In this document: one piece after another, positions 51,928-60,854 of the stretch
Layout: each line of letters begins with the position of its first letter
Numbering within the stretch: position 1 is the stretch's first letter
DNA from: Hoskinsella mucinilytica
GTDB taxonomy: Bacteria; Bacillota_I; Bacilli_A; Erysipelotrichales; Erysipelotrichaceae
Direction: 5' to 3'
Assembly (NCBI RefSeq): GCF_045223415.1
Contig: NZ_JBEQZJ010000014.1
Span: forward strand, 14,811 to 78,810
DNA length: 64,000 bases
Translations under genes and position numbers: made by a program
Notes under the pieces: generated by a model
What the model was told of the DNA's origin: nothing
Database searches by the model: none
Seen by the model: the letters and a program-made list of their open reading frames with translations, nothing else

Positions 51928-52842
51928 TTATCGATGAATCGATCTAGCCATACGTGCATAGGTATGTCTTTTTCCACGAATCGCAATGCTATAAGCCATA
52001 ATACTTTCAGGCACTACCGGCGCAAAGCCTGCATCACCTACATGATGTAGATCTGTACCGCACATCTTACACATCAATGCAATATCTCGAATGGTAGATT
52101 CTTCAGCACCCTCTTGAGAGGTCCCGATAGATGTCAAAGTTAATACATCCAAAGAATGTGCATAAGTAACCATATCCTTTACATAGTCCAATGTAATACC
52201 CGGTACAGTTCCCGGAGCTGGAATCAAAATAACATCAGCACCGGCATCGACAAAGTCCTTTATCGTTTCTTTTGTGATGATATGTTCTCCGGCTTCTTTT
52301 TTTGACCCTGCCGCATGCATCTTACCTGCCATTAAAACAATATCATCCCCAACTGCTTCCTTCATCTTTTTCAGATTCTCTACAATGGTGTGATTGCTAA
52401 CTCCTGTTCCCGGATTTCCTGTTAATAGAATAAAATCAATCCCAAGTTCTTTCGCCTTTAACGCTGTTTCTACACTTGCCTGTCTTCCTTCACAAATCGT
52501 TTGAATATCTCCAATCGTTGTCGCTTGTGTATCGATCGGCTCAAGATTGACTCCGATCAATCTTCCTGTAAGTCGCTTCAATTCTTGAATCACTTCTTCA
52601 TCAGGAACATGATGTATCCCATCGATATGTGGATGATTCACATCAAACATATTCAATAATAGAATATCAGCTCCAAATGCTGCGCTGATTTCCGCATTGG
52701 TCATAGGTGGTAATAAACTATCATTACATAAAGAACATTCCGCAATCAGAATACGACCCTCACTTGATTCCAAAGATTCTAAAAGTTCCTTTTTGTTCAT
52801 TGCCTCCATATCAGAAAAATTACAATCCAAAAAACGTTTCAT
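51928..52842 (-). CDS. DUF7916-type TIM-barrel protein
   Basis: This 304-residue protein matches a family once misnamed as haloacid dehalogenase-like. Features include NAEISAAFGADILLLNMFDVN (start of that run near residue 48), LTGNPGTGVSN and LIPAPGTVPGITLDYV. The repeated strand-helix units fit a TIM barrel. The enzymatic role is unknown. It follows an RpiR-type regulator gene on the same strand and is probably controlled by it, which hints at sugar-phosphate metabolism. Confidence 0.75.
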   Translation of the reverse strand: MKRFLDCNFSDMEAMNKKELLESLESSEGRILIAECSLCNDSLLPPMTNAEISAAFGADILLLNMFDVNHPHIDGIHHVPDEEVIQELKRLTGRLIGVNLEPIDTQATTIGDIQTICEGRQASVETALKAKELGIDFILLTGNPGTGVSNHTIVENLKKMKEAVGDDIVLMAGKMHAAGSKKEAGEHIITKETIKDFVDAGADVILIPAPGTVPGITLDYVKDMVTYAHSLDVLTLTSIGTSQEGAEESTIRDIALMCKMCGTDLHHVGDAGFAPVVPESIMAYSIAIRGKRHTYARMARSIHR

Positions 52843-52895
52843 AAGTTGTTACCTCACTTTCCACCTACAGTATAACAGGTATCGTGTGGGATTCC

Positions 52896-53687
52896 TCAAA
52901 CGCTTTTTTCCAGTTTTGGAAAATTCGCATAAGCAAACGCAACCTTCACAAATAAACAAGATATCTGAGCCGCCGTATCTAAAATAGTATCCTTAAATTG
53001 GAATGGAAAGATATATGGTGTCAATTCCATAAAGCTTTCATCATACACAGAAGTAATGATCACCAAATGCTTACCTTCCGCCTTTAATTTAAATAACAAT
53101 GCTAGATGTTCTTTGATCCATTCTCCTTGTAAACTGATCAGCCAAACAATAGAACTTTGTTTGAAACGTAGATGGATAAAGTCTTCATCCAAATCACGCA
53201 AAACACCCTGAACATGAATCTGAAATGGTTCTAAATAATTACGCAACACATGAACACAGGTATAGCTATATGGTGCATAACAAACACCGATTTCTTCGCT
53301 TTTCTGCATAAATCCTGCTACTTGTTGTATCATTTCTTCATCATGGTATTGCATATAAAAAGTTAAATTTTGTTGTTCTTCTTGTAAATAAGCAACACAT
53401 GCTTCTTGATAACTTGTTTTCGCAAGTTCTATCTGATGATTTACTGAGGATAATTCTTCCTCTTTTAAACAATCATTTCTCAATTCCTTAAAGCTATGAT
53501 AATTCAACTTATGACAAAACTTTGTCACTGAAGCCGGGGTGGTAGACGCAAGTCTTGCGATATCTTCAATTAATATATCGGGAAATCGATCAAATTGGTT
53601 TAATAATACATTCGCTATTTCAAAATCCACAGATGATTTCTCTGCTCTATACAGAAAGATCATCAATCTGATATATGCATTATTCAT
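52896..53687 (-). CDS. RpiR/MurR-family regulator
   Basis: This 263-residue protein has an N-terminal HTH_6 domain (IEDIARLASTTPASVTKFCHKL, quoted in part; about 39-60). A C-terminal SIS-like domain follows (about 115-255), with SSIVWLISLQGE where sugar-phosphate binding is expected. The canonical SIS serine pair is weak. Downstream is the DUF7916 gene, likely its target. Confidence 0.85.
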   Translation of the reverse strand: MNNAYIRLMIFLYRAEKSSVDFEIANVLLNQFDRFPDILIEDIARLASTTPASVTKFCHKLNYHSFKELRNDCLKEEELSSVNHQIELAKTSYQEACVAYLQEEQQNLTFYMQYHDEEMIQQVAGFMQKSEEIGVCYAPYSYTCVHVLRNYLEPFQIHVQGVLRDLDEDFIHLRFKQSSIVWLISLQGEWIKEHLALLFKLKAEGKHLVIITSVYDESFMELTPYIFPFQFKDTILDTAAQISCLFVKVAFAYANFPKLEKSV

Positions 53688-53693
53688 ATCGTG

Positions 53694-54101
53694 TTATTTC
53701 CATTCCTTACGCATATACCACAAAGAACCAGTGATACATAGTAACATACCGGTATTACATATAGATACAAAGCCGACACTTTCACCTCTCATGATATCAA
53801 AACAAAGCAATCCCAGAACCATTACTGTTAATGCAGTAAAAACAGAAATGACCATAGTTGTTCTTAAACGACTGAATAAGCCAAAATAGGCATCCTTGAT
53901 GATACATGAAGTGGAAAGATATCCCAATAATATCAAGCTGGCTCCAATCATAAAATCAGAAAAACCTATCTTCTCTTCAATCGCATAAATACCGAAATCA
54001 TTGATCAATGCAGCCCCCAGCATTAATACAATTGCTAAAATAGATGCATGTAATGCAATTTTCCCTCTCACCATTGCTTGTCTTTCATCAAATTGATCCA
54101 T
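53694..54101 (-). CDS. FDERQ-motif membrane protein 1
   Basis: This 135-residue protein with four helices opens MDQFDERQAMVRGKIALH. The same FDERQ-x3-RG-x4-H text begins its neighbour, so the two are paralogues. They accompany a small XRE regulator, a cassette seen in other Bacillota. Function unknown. The ATG at 54101 is nine bases after GGAG; an ATG three codons earlier is too close to it. Confidence 0.75.
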   Translation of the reverse strand: MDQFDERQAMVRGKIALHASILAIVLMLGAALINDFGIYAIEEKIGFSDFMIGASLILLGYLSTSCIIKDAYFGLFSRLRTTMVISVFTALTVMVLGLLCFDIMRGESVGFVSICNTGMLLCITGSLWYMRKEWK

Positions 54102-54115
54102 TTCTATCATCTCCT

Positions 54116-54541
54116 TTATCCTTTCTTTTTTCTAGCCCATATACAATAACAACATGCAATACATAAGAAACAAACATTTATGAAAAGCATCCCATAAGTT
54201 TCATTGATTTCATAACCTATAAAGAATGCTCTAGGATCCAGTTTAAGAGTAGCGATATAAAGCAAGGCTCCTAACCCACCACAAATTAATAAAATGATGA
54301 CAGCAGAATTATGCTTTGGCGAAACATTACTATAGATTCCCTTTTCCATCATTTCAATTGATGTGATGGTTACGAAAAGTGTCATCCAAACAAAATTACT
54401 CATATCACCAAATAATCGAACGCCAGTGATCATGTTGTAACATAAATCAAATAATAAGATACCAAATATGACAAAAACCATATGTTTAAATGCATGTCCT
54501 CTCATCCACAATTGTCTTTCATCAAAATATTCCATCTTCAT
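54116..54541 (-). CDS. FDERQ-motif membrane protein 2
   Basis: This 141-residue four-helix protein starts MKMEYFDERQLWMRGHAFKH, matching the motif of the next gene. Otherwise the two have diverged strongly. The cytoplasmic N-terminal motif may be the interaction site. GGAGGG precedes the ATG. It is second in the XRE-membrane-membrane operon. Confidence 0.75.
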   Translation of the reverse strand: MKMEYFDERQLWMRGHAFKHMVFVIFGILLFDLCYNMITGVRLFGDMSNFVWMTLFVTITSIEMMEKGIYSNVSPKHNSAVIILLICGGLGALLYIATLKLDPRAFFIGYEINETYGMLFINVCFLCIACCYCIWARKKKG

Positions 54542-54559
54542 TTTATTACCCTCCTCATT

Positions 54560-54757
54560 TCATTCTTCCCAAAATAGTTCATCTAATGTTTTATGCAATG
54601 CTTTACATATCAAAATACAAAGTTTGATACTAGGATTATAATCCCCTTTTTCGATTGCATTCATGGTTTGTCTTGTTACCCCTACTTGATCAGCCAATTC
54701 TTGTTGAGTTAGATCCAGTGCCGCTCTTGCCGACTTTAACTTTAAATTTTTCGCCAT
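54560..54757 (-). CDS. XRE-family small DNA-binding protein
   Basis: This 65-residue helix-turn-helix protein consists almost only of the Cro/C1 domain (LTQQELADQVGVTRQTMNAI, about 17-36). It has the KGDYNPSIKL and LDELFW ends typical of small XRE regulators linked to membrane-protein cassettes. It probably represses its own operon through the inverted repeat at 54803-54822. Confidence 0.92.
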   Translation of the reverse strand: MAKNLKLKSARAALDLTQQELADQVGVTRQTMNAIEKGDYNPSIKLCILICKALHKTLDELFWEE

Positions 54758-54780
54758 TGCATCATCTTCTTTCCATTTAT

Positions 54781-54822
54781 ATGATATCTCTCACCATACA
54801 AAATGTCAAGTATATACGACAT
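54781..54822 (-). promoter_or_regulatory. XRE operon promoter and candidate operator
   Basis: Read leftward: TTGACA (54809-54804), a 17-base spacer and TATCAT (54786-54781). The inverted repeat ATGTC-N10-GACAT (54822-54803) covers the -35 box. Confidence 0.65.
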
Positions 54823-54853
54823 TATATCATAAATATTTGATTAAATTAAAAAA

Positions 54854-54873
54854 TCTATAGCATACACTATAGA
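54854..54873 (-). terminator. intrinsic terminator in the XRE-DUF951 gap
   Basis: TCTATAG pairs with CTATAGA around six bases, followed leftward by six T. No gene lies immediately upstream on this strand. It may end read-through or a short unannotated RNA. The rest of the gap (54874-55000) shows nothing recognisable. Confidence 0.55.
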
Positions 54874-55000
54874 CATTGATGATACTTTATGAATAAGATT
54901 TGATACAAAAATAAAATCTAATATTTCTGTTATTTCATTAAGATTCTGTTTCGTGAATCGTTGTAAACACGCCGTAAAGAATCAGTAGCTCGACATATGC

Positions 55001-55046
55001 AAAAACACCGCCAACATTTACTATAATAAATATCAGTGGTGTTTTT
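55001..55046. terminator. terminator after the folD-DUF951 operon
   Basis: AAAAACACC pairs with GGTGTTTTT, with a partly paired interior. A and T tails make it usable in both directions. Confidence 0.75.
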
Positions 55047-55139
55047 CTTCTAAAATCAGAATGAAAAAGCTTACTCTTATCTAGATTAAACAACATCTCT
55101 AGTTCACAAAATGAGAAACCCTTTTCATACCATATAATA

Positions 55140-55358
55140 TTATTTTTCTTCCGCTTCCTCTTTCGGAGCCTTTTCTATAATTCGTTTTAATTTTTTCTCA
55201 AACTGTACACGTGGAAATAACACGCTGGTTCCACATCCTAAACATTTGATACGGATATCCGCCCCCATACGAATGATCTTCCAATATTTTGATTTATGAC
55301 ATGGATGTTCTTTTTTCATTTCCACGATGTCGTTTAGATCATAATCCTGAATTGGCAT
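55140..55358 (-). CDS. DUF951 family protein
   Basis: This 72-residue protein has DLNDIVEMKKEHPC, KYWKIIRMGADIRIKCLGC, and LFPRVQFEKKLK, the DUF951 pattern with possible zinc-binding cysteines (HPCH and CLGCG). Often found near translation genes in Bacillota; function unknown. Last gene of the dtd-folD run. Confidence 0.88.
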   Translation of the reverse strand: MPIQDYDLNDIVEMKKEHPCHKSKYWKIIRMGADIRIKCLGCGTSVLFPRVQFEKKLKRIIEKAPKEEAEEK

Positions 55359-55369
55359 AAGACACCTCC

Positions 55370-56224
55370 TTATCCTTCTCTTTTATGATAGGACTGTAAT
55401 GTGTTTTCCAAAAGCATCGCAATGGTCATTGGACCTACCCCTTTTGGAACCGGTGTGATAAAACTTACAAGCTCCTTGACATCTTCAAAATCTACGTCTC
55501 CACACATTTTATTGTTTTCGTCACGATTGATACCAACATCAATCACAACTGCTCCCGGCTTCACCCAATTGTGATCGATAAACTTTGGTTTTCCGATCGC
55601 CGCAATAAGAATATCAGCCTCTCTACATAGTTTTTCAATATCCTTCGTACGTGAATGGCAAACCGTTACCGTTGCATTTTGATTCATTAATAATTGCGCA
55701 ACCGGCTTTCCTACAATATTACTTCGACCAACAACAACTGCACGTTTCCCGCTTAGATCCTCATAACCGATGGTTTTCAGAATACGAAGAATCCCTTTCG
55801 GTGTACAAGAAACAAAGGTTTCTTCCTGTAAGACTAATTTCCCCACATTGTAAGGATGAAATCCATCTACATCCTTAGAAGGATCGATTGCAAAGATCAC
55901 ATGATCCTCTCTAATATGACTTGGCAATGGCAATTGTACCAAAATACCATCTACACTTGTATCTTGATTCAATTGCTGAATCAGCGCAAGTAACTCTTCT
56001 TCTTTCACATCTTGAGAAAGGCGGATCAATTCATTTTCCATTCCGATCGCATGACATGCTTTTTCTTTTCCTGTTACATAAGAGATACTTGCCGGATTAT
56101 CTCCTACCAATACCACAACCAACTTCGGAATACGTTTTCCCGCTTCCCTAAGCTGATCGATTTCTATTTTCATATTTGCCTTAATATCTTTCGCAATTTC
56201 ACTACCATATACAATTTCGCTCAT
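55370..56224 (-). CDS. folD: methylenetetrahydrofolate dehydrogenase/cyclohydrolase
   Basis: This 284-residue bifunctional one-carbon enzyme has YVTGKEKAC with the catalytic Lys (about residue 54), VQLPLPSH, VVGRSNIVGKPVA for NADP and TPVPKGVGPMTIAML. All key motifs are intact. The ATG at 56224 follows the GGAGGG that also lies in the end of dtd; an ATG two codons earlier is too close to that site. Confidence 0.97.
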   Translation of the reverse strand: MSEIVYGSEIAKDIKANMKIEIDQLREAGKRIPKLVVVLVGDNPASISYVTGKEKACHAIGMENELIRLSQDVKEEELLALIQQLNQDTSVDGILVQLPLPSHIREDHVIFAIDPSKDVDGFHPYNVGKLVLQEETFVSCTPKGILRILKTIGYEDLSGKRAVVVGRSNIVGKPVAQLLMNQNATVTVCHSRTKDIEKLCREADILIAAIGKPKFIDHNWVKPGAVVIDVGINRDENNKMCGDVDFEDVKELVSFITPVPKGVGPMTIAMLLENTLQSYHKREG

Positions 56225-56226
56225 CG

Positions 56227-56685
56227 TCATCCCTCCATACCCAGCTCTGCACTATCTAAGATAATTGTCACTGGTCCATCATTCAAAAGTTCTACCTTCA
56301 TATCAGCACCGAAAATACCGGTTTCCACATGAATTCCATAGCTTCTTAGTTCCTCATTAAATGCTTCATACATCGGATTGGCAATTTCACCCTTTGCGGC
56401 TTTCTCAAACCCAGGACGTCTTCCCTTCTTACAATCTGCGTATAAGGTGAACTGTGATATTGACAGAATTGCACCTTTGATATCTGATAATCCTTTGTTC
56501 ATTTTTCCAAGCTCATCTTCAAAAACACGAAGTTCTGCGCATTTTTTCGCAAGTTTTTTCACAATTTCTAACGTATCACTCTGTGTGATTCCCACCAATG
56601 CCAAAAACCCCTGTTCAATGCTTCCGGTACAAACACCATCTACCTTAACACTGGCATGAGTGACTCTTTGAAGTACGATTCTCAT
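56227..56685 (-). CDS. dtd: D-aminoacyl-tRNA deacylase
   Basis: This 152-residue proofreading enzyme removes D-amino acids from tRNA. It has the SQFTLYADCKKGRRPGF motif (about 78-94) and the NDGPVTI motif near residue 135, matching the conserved SQFT and NxGPVT boxes of DTD1. It overlaps folD's ribosome binding site, so the two are coupled. Confidence 0.97.
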   Translation of the reverse strand: MRIVLQRVTHASVKVDGVCTGSIEQGFLALVGITQSDTLEIVKKLAKKCAELRVFEDELGKMNKGLSDIKGAILSISQFTLYADCKKGRRPGFEKAAKGEIANPMYEAFNEELRSYGIHVETGIFGADMKVELLNDGPVTIILDSAELGMEG

Positions 56686-56777
56686 TCTATCACCTCACTG
56701 TTACCTTAGTATACCTTATGTCTGAAACAATCTCAATCTTGAAATTAATTTTTTCCTATTTACTTATAAAGAAAAGA

Positions 56778-56815
56778 GAATACAAATCACATAAGGTAGT
56801 TGTCTCTTTGTATTC
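56778..56815 (-). terminator. map terminator
   Basis: GAATACAAA pairs with TTTGTATTC over a long loop, followed leftward by CTCTTTTCTTTAT. Confidence 0.7.
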
Positions 56816-56829
56816 CCTTCTAATGTTGA

Positions 56830-57699
56830 TCAATAAGTCAAAATTTCTATACCATGTTCCGTTACTAATAAAGTATGCTCCCATTGCGCACTTAGTTTTC
56901 CATCACTGGTGTAAGAAGTCCATCCGTTATCTTCATCAATATATAAATGATAATCTCCTTCATTGATCATAGGCTCGATCGTAAATACCATGCCAGGAGC
57001 TAATACCATTCCATTCCCTTTTCTTCCTACATGTGGAATGATAGGGTCTTCATGAAACTCTTTTCCAACACCATGTCCCGCAAAATCAATGACTACGCTA
57101 TATCCGTTCTTATGCGCATGTTCTTGAATCGCTGCACCGATATCTCCAACATAACCCCATGGTTTCACTGCCTTGATACCGATTTCCAAACATTCTTTTG
57201 TAACTTCAACCAAACGTCTAGCTTCCTCACTCACTTCACCAATCATGAACATTCTGGAAGCATCACTGAAATATCCATGAAAGATGGTAGAAACATCAAC
57301 ATTCACAATGTCTCCTTCTTTCAAGATCACATCTTTACTAGGAATTCCATGGCATACTTCATCATTGACTGATGTACATACACTTTTAGGAAAGCCCTCA
57401 TAATTTAATGGTGCGGGAATAGCACCATGATTCACTGTGTATTCATATACCAAAGTATCGATCTCATCTGTACTCATACCTACATGAATGTGTTTTGCGA
57501 CATGATCCAAAACGCCCGTATTGATTGCCGCACTCTTTTTAATTCCGATAATATCTTCTTTGTTTTTGATCAAAGAACGATCCGGTATGGTTTTTCCCTG
57601 TCTTGCCAATTCCATTAATTTTAAATCAAATTTTTCATGACATTGCTTATATTTTTTGCCGCTACCACACCAGCATCTAGTATTTCTATGCATTTCCAT
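56830..57699 (-). CDS. map: type I methionine aminopeptidase with SEC-C zinc motif
   Basis: This 289-residue enzyme removes the N-terminal Met from new proteins. Residues 3-21 are a SEC-C zinc motif (CWCGSGKKYKQCH), often ribosome- or chaperone-linked. The catalytic domain has the metal ligands in VNVDVSTIFHGYFSDASR, GHGVGKEFHEDP and FTIEPM, and a final Glu in AQWEHTLLVTEHG. The ATG at 57699 follows GAGGTGC. A structured leader with an internal terminator lies 80 bases upstream. Confidence 0.95.
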   Translation of the reverse strand: MEMHRNTRCWCGSGKKYKQCHEKFDLKLMELARQGKTIPDRSLIKNKEDIIGIKKSAAINTGVLDHVAKHIHVGMSTDEIDTLVYEYTVNHGAIPAPLNYEGFPKSVCTSVNDEVCHGIPSKDVILKEGDIVNVDVSTIFHGYFSDASRMFMIGEVSEEARRLVEVTKECLEIGIKAVKPWGYVGDIGAAIQEHAHKNGYSVVIDFAGHGVGKEFHEDPIIPHVGRKGNGMVLAPGMVFTIEPMINEGDYHLYIDEDNGWTSYTSDGKLSAQWEHTLLVTEHGIEILTY

Positions 57700-57781
57700 G
57701 TCAAAGCACCTCTTTTTCCACAACTAGTATATCATGTATCGCTTCATTTTTCATATAAATCTATTTTTAAATTCAATATGG

Positions 57782-57908
57782 AAAAGGCTCCTGTGAGGGG
57801 GCAGGAGCCAATAGATGAGGGAAGGTAATGAATATTGGAAAGCATCATCCGATTGAGGAAATGTTGTATTCATCACCATAAAGGGAATACAAGCTGTTTT
57901 GCTTGTGT
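57782..57908 (-). ncRNA. structured leader or small RNA upstream of map
   Basis: Read leftward, a promoter (TTCACG at 57944, 18 bases, TATATA at 57920) is followed by hairpin ACAAGC/GCTTGT (57906-57889). An overlapping alternative stem comes next (TTGTATTC/GAATACAA, 57892-57864), then CCAATA/TATTGG. A strong terminator GGCTCCTG/CAGGAGCC (57809-57786) ends with TTTT. Overlapping stems plus a terminator 80 bases before map suggest either an attenuated leader or a free small RNA. No known family is recognised. Confidence 0.45.
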
Positions 57909-57987
57909 CTATACTATATAACTATTAAGTGAAAATTACGTGAACACTATTTGAATAATTATAGAATTCAATAAACCAAATAACACA

Positions 57988-58524
57988 TCAATTATGTTTT
58001 CTTTGAGTTAAAACATCTTTTTTGATATACGAAATCGTCTTATCTAACCCATGATCTTTCTGATATATCAAAATATGTTCAAGTAGCGCTTTTGTTTCAG
58101 GATGCATGAGCACATGATCATATCCATTCATAAAATAGTCATAGGCACTTGCATCGGTATAATTTTCTTTCATATACGTCATACTTGCCGCTGTTCGATC
58201 ACAATACATTTCTACAACATATTCTACTGGCATTTTTACCGCTTTGATACCACCCTTCGCATTATCTAGCCAATACTCCCAATGGTGAGGATTACGACCT
58301 TTGTGATGAAGCCATCCCATGGAATAACCTTTTACCTCTTTTTCTCTATTGATCGGGCTTCTATTTCCTTGGAAATAACGTACTCCCGCAATAAATTCTA
58401 CCGGTGTATATTTTGAAAGATCATGTTTGAGGCCCTGACGATAAAGTCCACATCGAAAACAAAGCTTCATAACTCTCCATTTGTGTATCGTAATTGTTTT
58501 GAAATGTCCCCATAAATTATGCAT
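57988..58524 (-). CDS. DUF5662 family protein
   Basis: This 178-residue protein is rich in His and Trp, with HDLSKYTPVEF (about 34-44) and WLHHKGRNPHHWEYWLD (about 71-87). It matches the DUF5662 family found in Bacillota and phages. The spaced histidines and HD pair suggest a metal site. Function unknown. Single gene. Confidence 0.85.
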   Translation of the reverse strand: MHNLWGHFKTITIHKWRVMKLCFRCGLYRQGLKHDLSKYTPVEFIAGVRYFQGNRSPINREKEVKGYSMGWLHHKGRNPHHWEYWLDNAKGGIKAVKMPVEYVVEMYCDRTAASMTYMKENYTDASAYDYFMNGYDHVLMHPETKALLEHILIYQKDHGLDKTISYIKKDVLTQRKHN

Positions 58525-58603
58525 GATCTCATCCTTTCTAATCTATTCTATTTTATCACGGCTTCCAAAAAGCGCAAATCACAAATGCCCTTATGAAATG
58601 CAA

Positions 58604-58637
58604 AAAGGCACAAAACTTTGATATATTGTTTTATGCC
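58604..58637 (-). terminator. terminator of the Bce-like ABC operon
   Basis: Read leftward: GGCATAAAAC pairs with GTTTTGTGCC (mismatch tolerated), followed by TTTTTGC. Confidence 0.65.
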
Positions 58638-58655
58638 ATGTTATTGTTGATTCAA

Positions 58656-59417
58656 TTATCGTATAAAATGAATCCGATCTTTTAGATTAAATGAAGCAAT
58701 CTCTTCATAATAGGTGCTCTGATCTTTTTCACCTTTTTCAATCACATGCTCTATCACACCATCTCTAAGAAATAAAACTTTTTGAGAATAACTAGCTACC
58801 ATAGAGTCATGTGTGACCATCATGATGGTCACATTCTTTTCCGAATTCATTTTCTGCATGATTTCCAGAACATCATGTGCATTGGTTGAATCTAGGTTAC
58901 CAGATGGCTCATCCGCAAACAAAATACTTGGCTGATGAACCATTGCTCTTGCAATCGCAGTTCTTTGACATTGTCCTCCACTACAATCATTTGGTAACTT
59001 ATCTTTAACCTCGTTGATATTTAAAGAATCTAAATATTCCTGTATTTTAGTTTCGATCATCTCTTTTTTTCCCTTTTGTAAAGCCAGTGGTAAGGCTAAA
59101 TTATCATAAATCGATAAGGAATCGATGAGATTAAAATTTTGGAATACATAACCGATATGACCTCTTCTGAAACGACTGATTTCATTTTCTCCCATCTTAC
59201 TGATGTTTATATCATTGATTTCCACAATTCCAGAGGTGATCGTATCCAGCCCACTTAATACATTTAATAATGTTGATTTTCCTGAGCCACTTGGTCCCAT
59301 GATACTAATAAATTCTCCGGCATTTACTTGTAGGCTAACATCATTTAAAGCCTTTACTTCATTTTCTTTTCCTTTATTGTAAATTTTATATACGTTTTTA
59401 GCTTCTAGTACGCTCAT
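58656..59417 (-). CDS. ABC transporter ATP-binding protein, BceA/LolD-like
   Basis: This 253-residue ATPase of the MacB/Bce class has Walker A GPSGSGKSTLLN (about 41-52), the signature CSGGQCQRTAIARAM (CSGG instead of LSGG), Walker B ILFADEPSGNLD and the switch His in VTHDS. Such ATPases work with FtsX-type permeases in antimicrobial-peptide resistance or lipoprotein handling. It starts one base after its permease gene on the same transcript. Confidence 0.93.
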   Translation of the reverse strand: MSVLEAKNVYKIYNKGKENEVKALNDVSLQVNAGEFISIMGPSGSGKSTLLNVLSGLDTITSGIVEINDINISKMGENEISRFRRGHIGYVFQNFNLIDSLSIYDNLALPLALQKGKKEMIETKIQEYLDSLNINEVKDKLPNDCSGGQCQRTAIARAMVHQPSILFADEPSGNLDSTNAHDVLEIMQKMNSEKNVTIMMVTHDSMVASYSQKVLFLRDGVIEHVIEKGEKDQSTYYEEIASFNLKDRIHFIR

Positions 59418-59418
59418 A

Positions 59419-60699
59419 TTAATTCCTCCTGTTCAATACTGCTCGAAATGGCAACTCACATATTTTTTCACATAAGATAACAAAGAAAGGTAACGTGATA
59501 AAGATGATCGCAATCAACATCTTATCTACATTTTCATAAATCATAAACTTCACAGCAGCGATACCTACCAATACAAACGGTAGTAGAAAAATCAATATAA
59601 AGTACCATCGTTGTTCGCTTTTAATCAAATGAATCAACATTGAGTTATCATAACCAAGAGAGCTTAAAGTCTGATATTGTTTACTACGAGCACTTGCGAA
59701 AGAGCTCATATTGTTGTAAATGCATAACATCATCATGGAAATCATTAAGATAAAAGATAATGAAATAAATGTCATCGTTAATGAGGAATCAGAATTACTA
59801 CATAACAAAATGCTTAATAGCATCATAGATATTGATATCATTTTTGTCAGCATTCCATTCTCTTTCACCAATGTCACAAGGTTTGCATATAGCATACTTT
59901 TCACAGCATCGTAACGTTTTCTTGTCTGTAGCTTTTGAAAGATCATAGGTAGGATAGAATGAAAGATCCCGCTGATGCCAAACATTGCGATAACCATATA
60001 TAAAATATATAGGGGCAAAACCGGTGGGATGATCAAGATCATACCCAATGGTAAAAAATAACCAACCAAAGAAAAGATTTTTTTACCGGGTACGATATCT
60101 TCCGCTTGCATGGAAGATACAGATTTTATAAGCTCAAATTTGTTTGTTCGGTATACATAACCAATATCACATAGCCATAGGAAAAATATCATGACGATAA
60201 TGATGAGAAATCCCAAAAGATAAGATGTCATATCATATGAGAATATTGATATTTCTATAGGTGAAACCTGATTCATACATAAATTGATCAGCGGAAGCCC
60301 AATGAAGGAAACCATGATACCAAAGAATATTGCGGCAAGCATGCAGATGAAATGCTGAATTGCGAAAAATTTAGTGATATCTAATAAGCTGGCTCCCGAC
60401 ATTGCCAGAATACTTAATGTCCTTTTCTGATTTTTTAAATACGTTTCATTCGCAAAGAACACAAGTGCAATTGCAACTGCGATGATAGACATTGACATCA
60501 AAAACAAATACATGATAGGTAACTCACTACTTTCTATCATTTCCTTTGCTAAATCACCTTTCAACCCTAAGGTCGGATTGCTCATATAATGCGAAAAGAT
60601 GATAGATACAGCACATGCTAATGTAAGATTCATAATTAAAAAATAATACTTTTTCTTCTCATTTTTCATAGAGGTAATCGCCAATTTACCTATATTCAT
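59419..60699 (-). CDS. FtsX-like ABC permease
   Basis: This 426-residue protein has about ten helices, with the short cytoplasmic FtsX-type loop (NQKRTLSILAMSGASLLDI, about 90-108) repeated in the second half (ARSKQYQTLSSLGYDNSML). It is shorter than BceB (about 650) and lacks its large extracellular domain. So peptide detoxification is less certain. GGAGGAGG precedes the ATG. No linked two-component system is nearby. Confidence 0.85.
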   Translation of the reverse strand: MNIGKLAITSMKNEKKKYYFLIMNLTLACAVSIIFSHYMSNPTLGLKGDLAKEMIESSELPIMYLFLMSMSIIAVAIALVFFANETYLKNQKRTLSILAMSGASLLDITKFFAIQHFICMLAAIFFGIMVSFIGLPLINLCMNQVSPIEISIFSYDMTSYLLGFLIIIVMIFFLWLCDIGYVYRTNKFELIKSVSSMQAEDIVPGKKIFSLVGYFLPLGMILIIPPVLPLYILYMVIAMFGISGIFHSILPMIFQKLQTRKRYDAVKSMLYANLVTLVKENGMLTKMISISMMLLSILLCSNSDSSLTMTFISLSFILMISMMMLCIYNNMSSFASARSKQYQTLSSLGYDNSMLIHLIKSEQRWYFILIFLLPFVLVGIAAVKFMIYENVDKMLIAIIFITLPFFVILCEKICELPFRAVLNRRN

Positions 60700-60854
60700 A
60701 AAAACCTCCTCCTTTATCTGCTGCCATTATACAGTCTTTCTGAAACAAGATGAGGATCACTCACATAAGAGGTTTCTTTTTATACATAAACGGAACATAA
60801 TATTTTATTTTTCATTTATTATTCACACAACTATCACATTCATGTTGTATAGTA

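Noticed and set aside
59419..60699. BceB peptide-detoxification permease
   Set aside because: The protein is about 220 residues too short, lacks the large extracellular domain and has no linked BceRS pair, so only FtsX-like is claimed.
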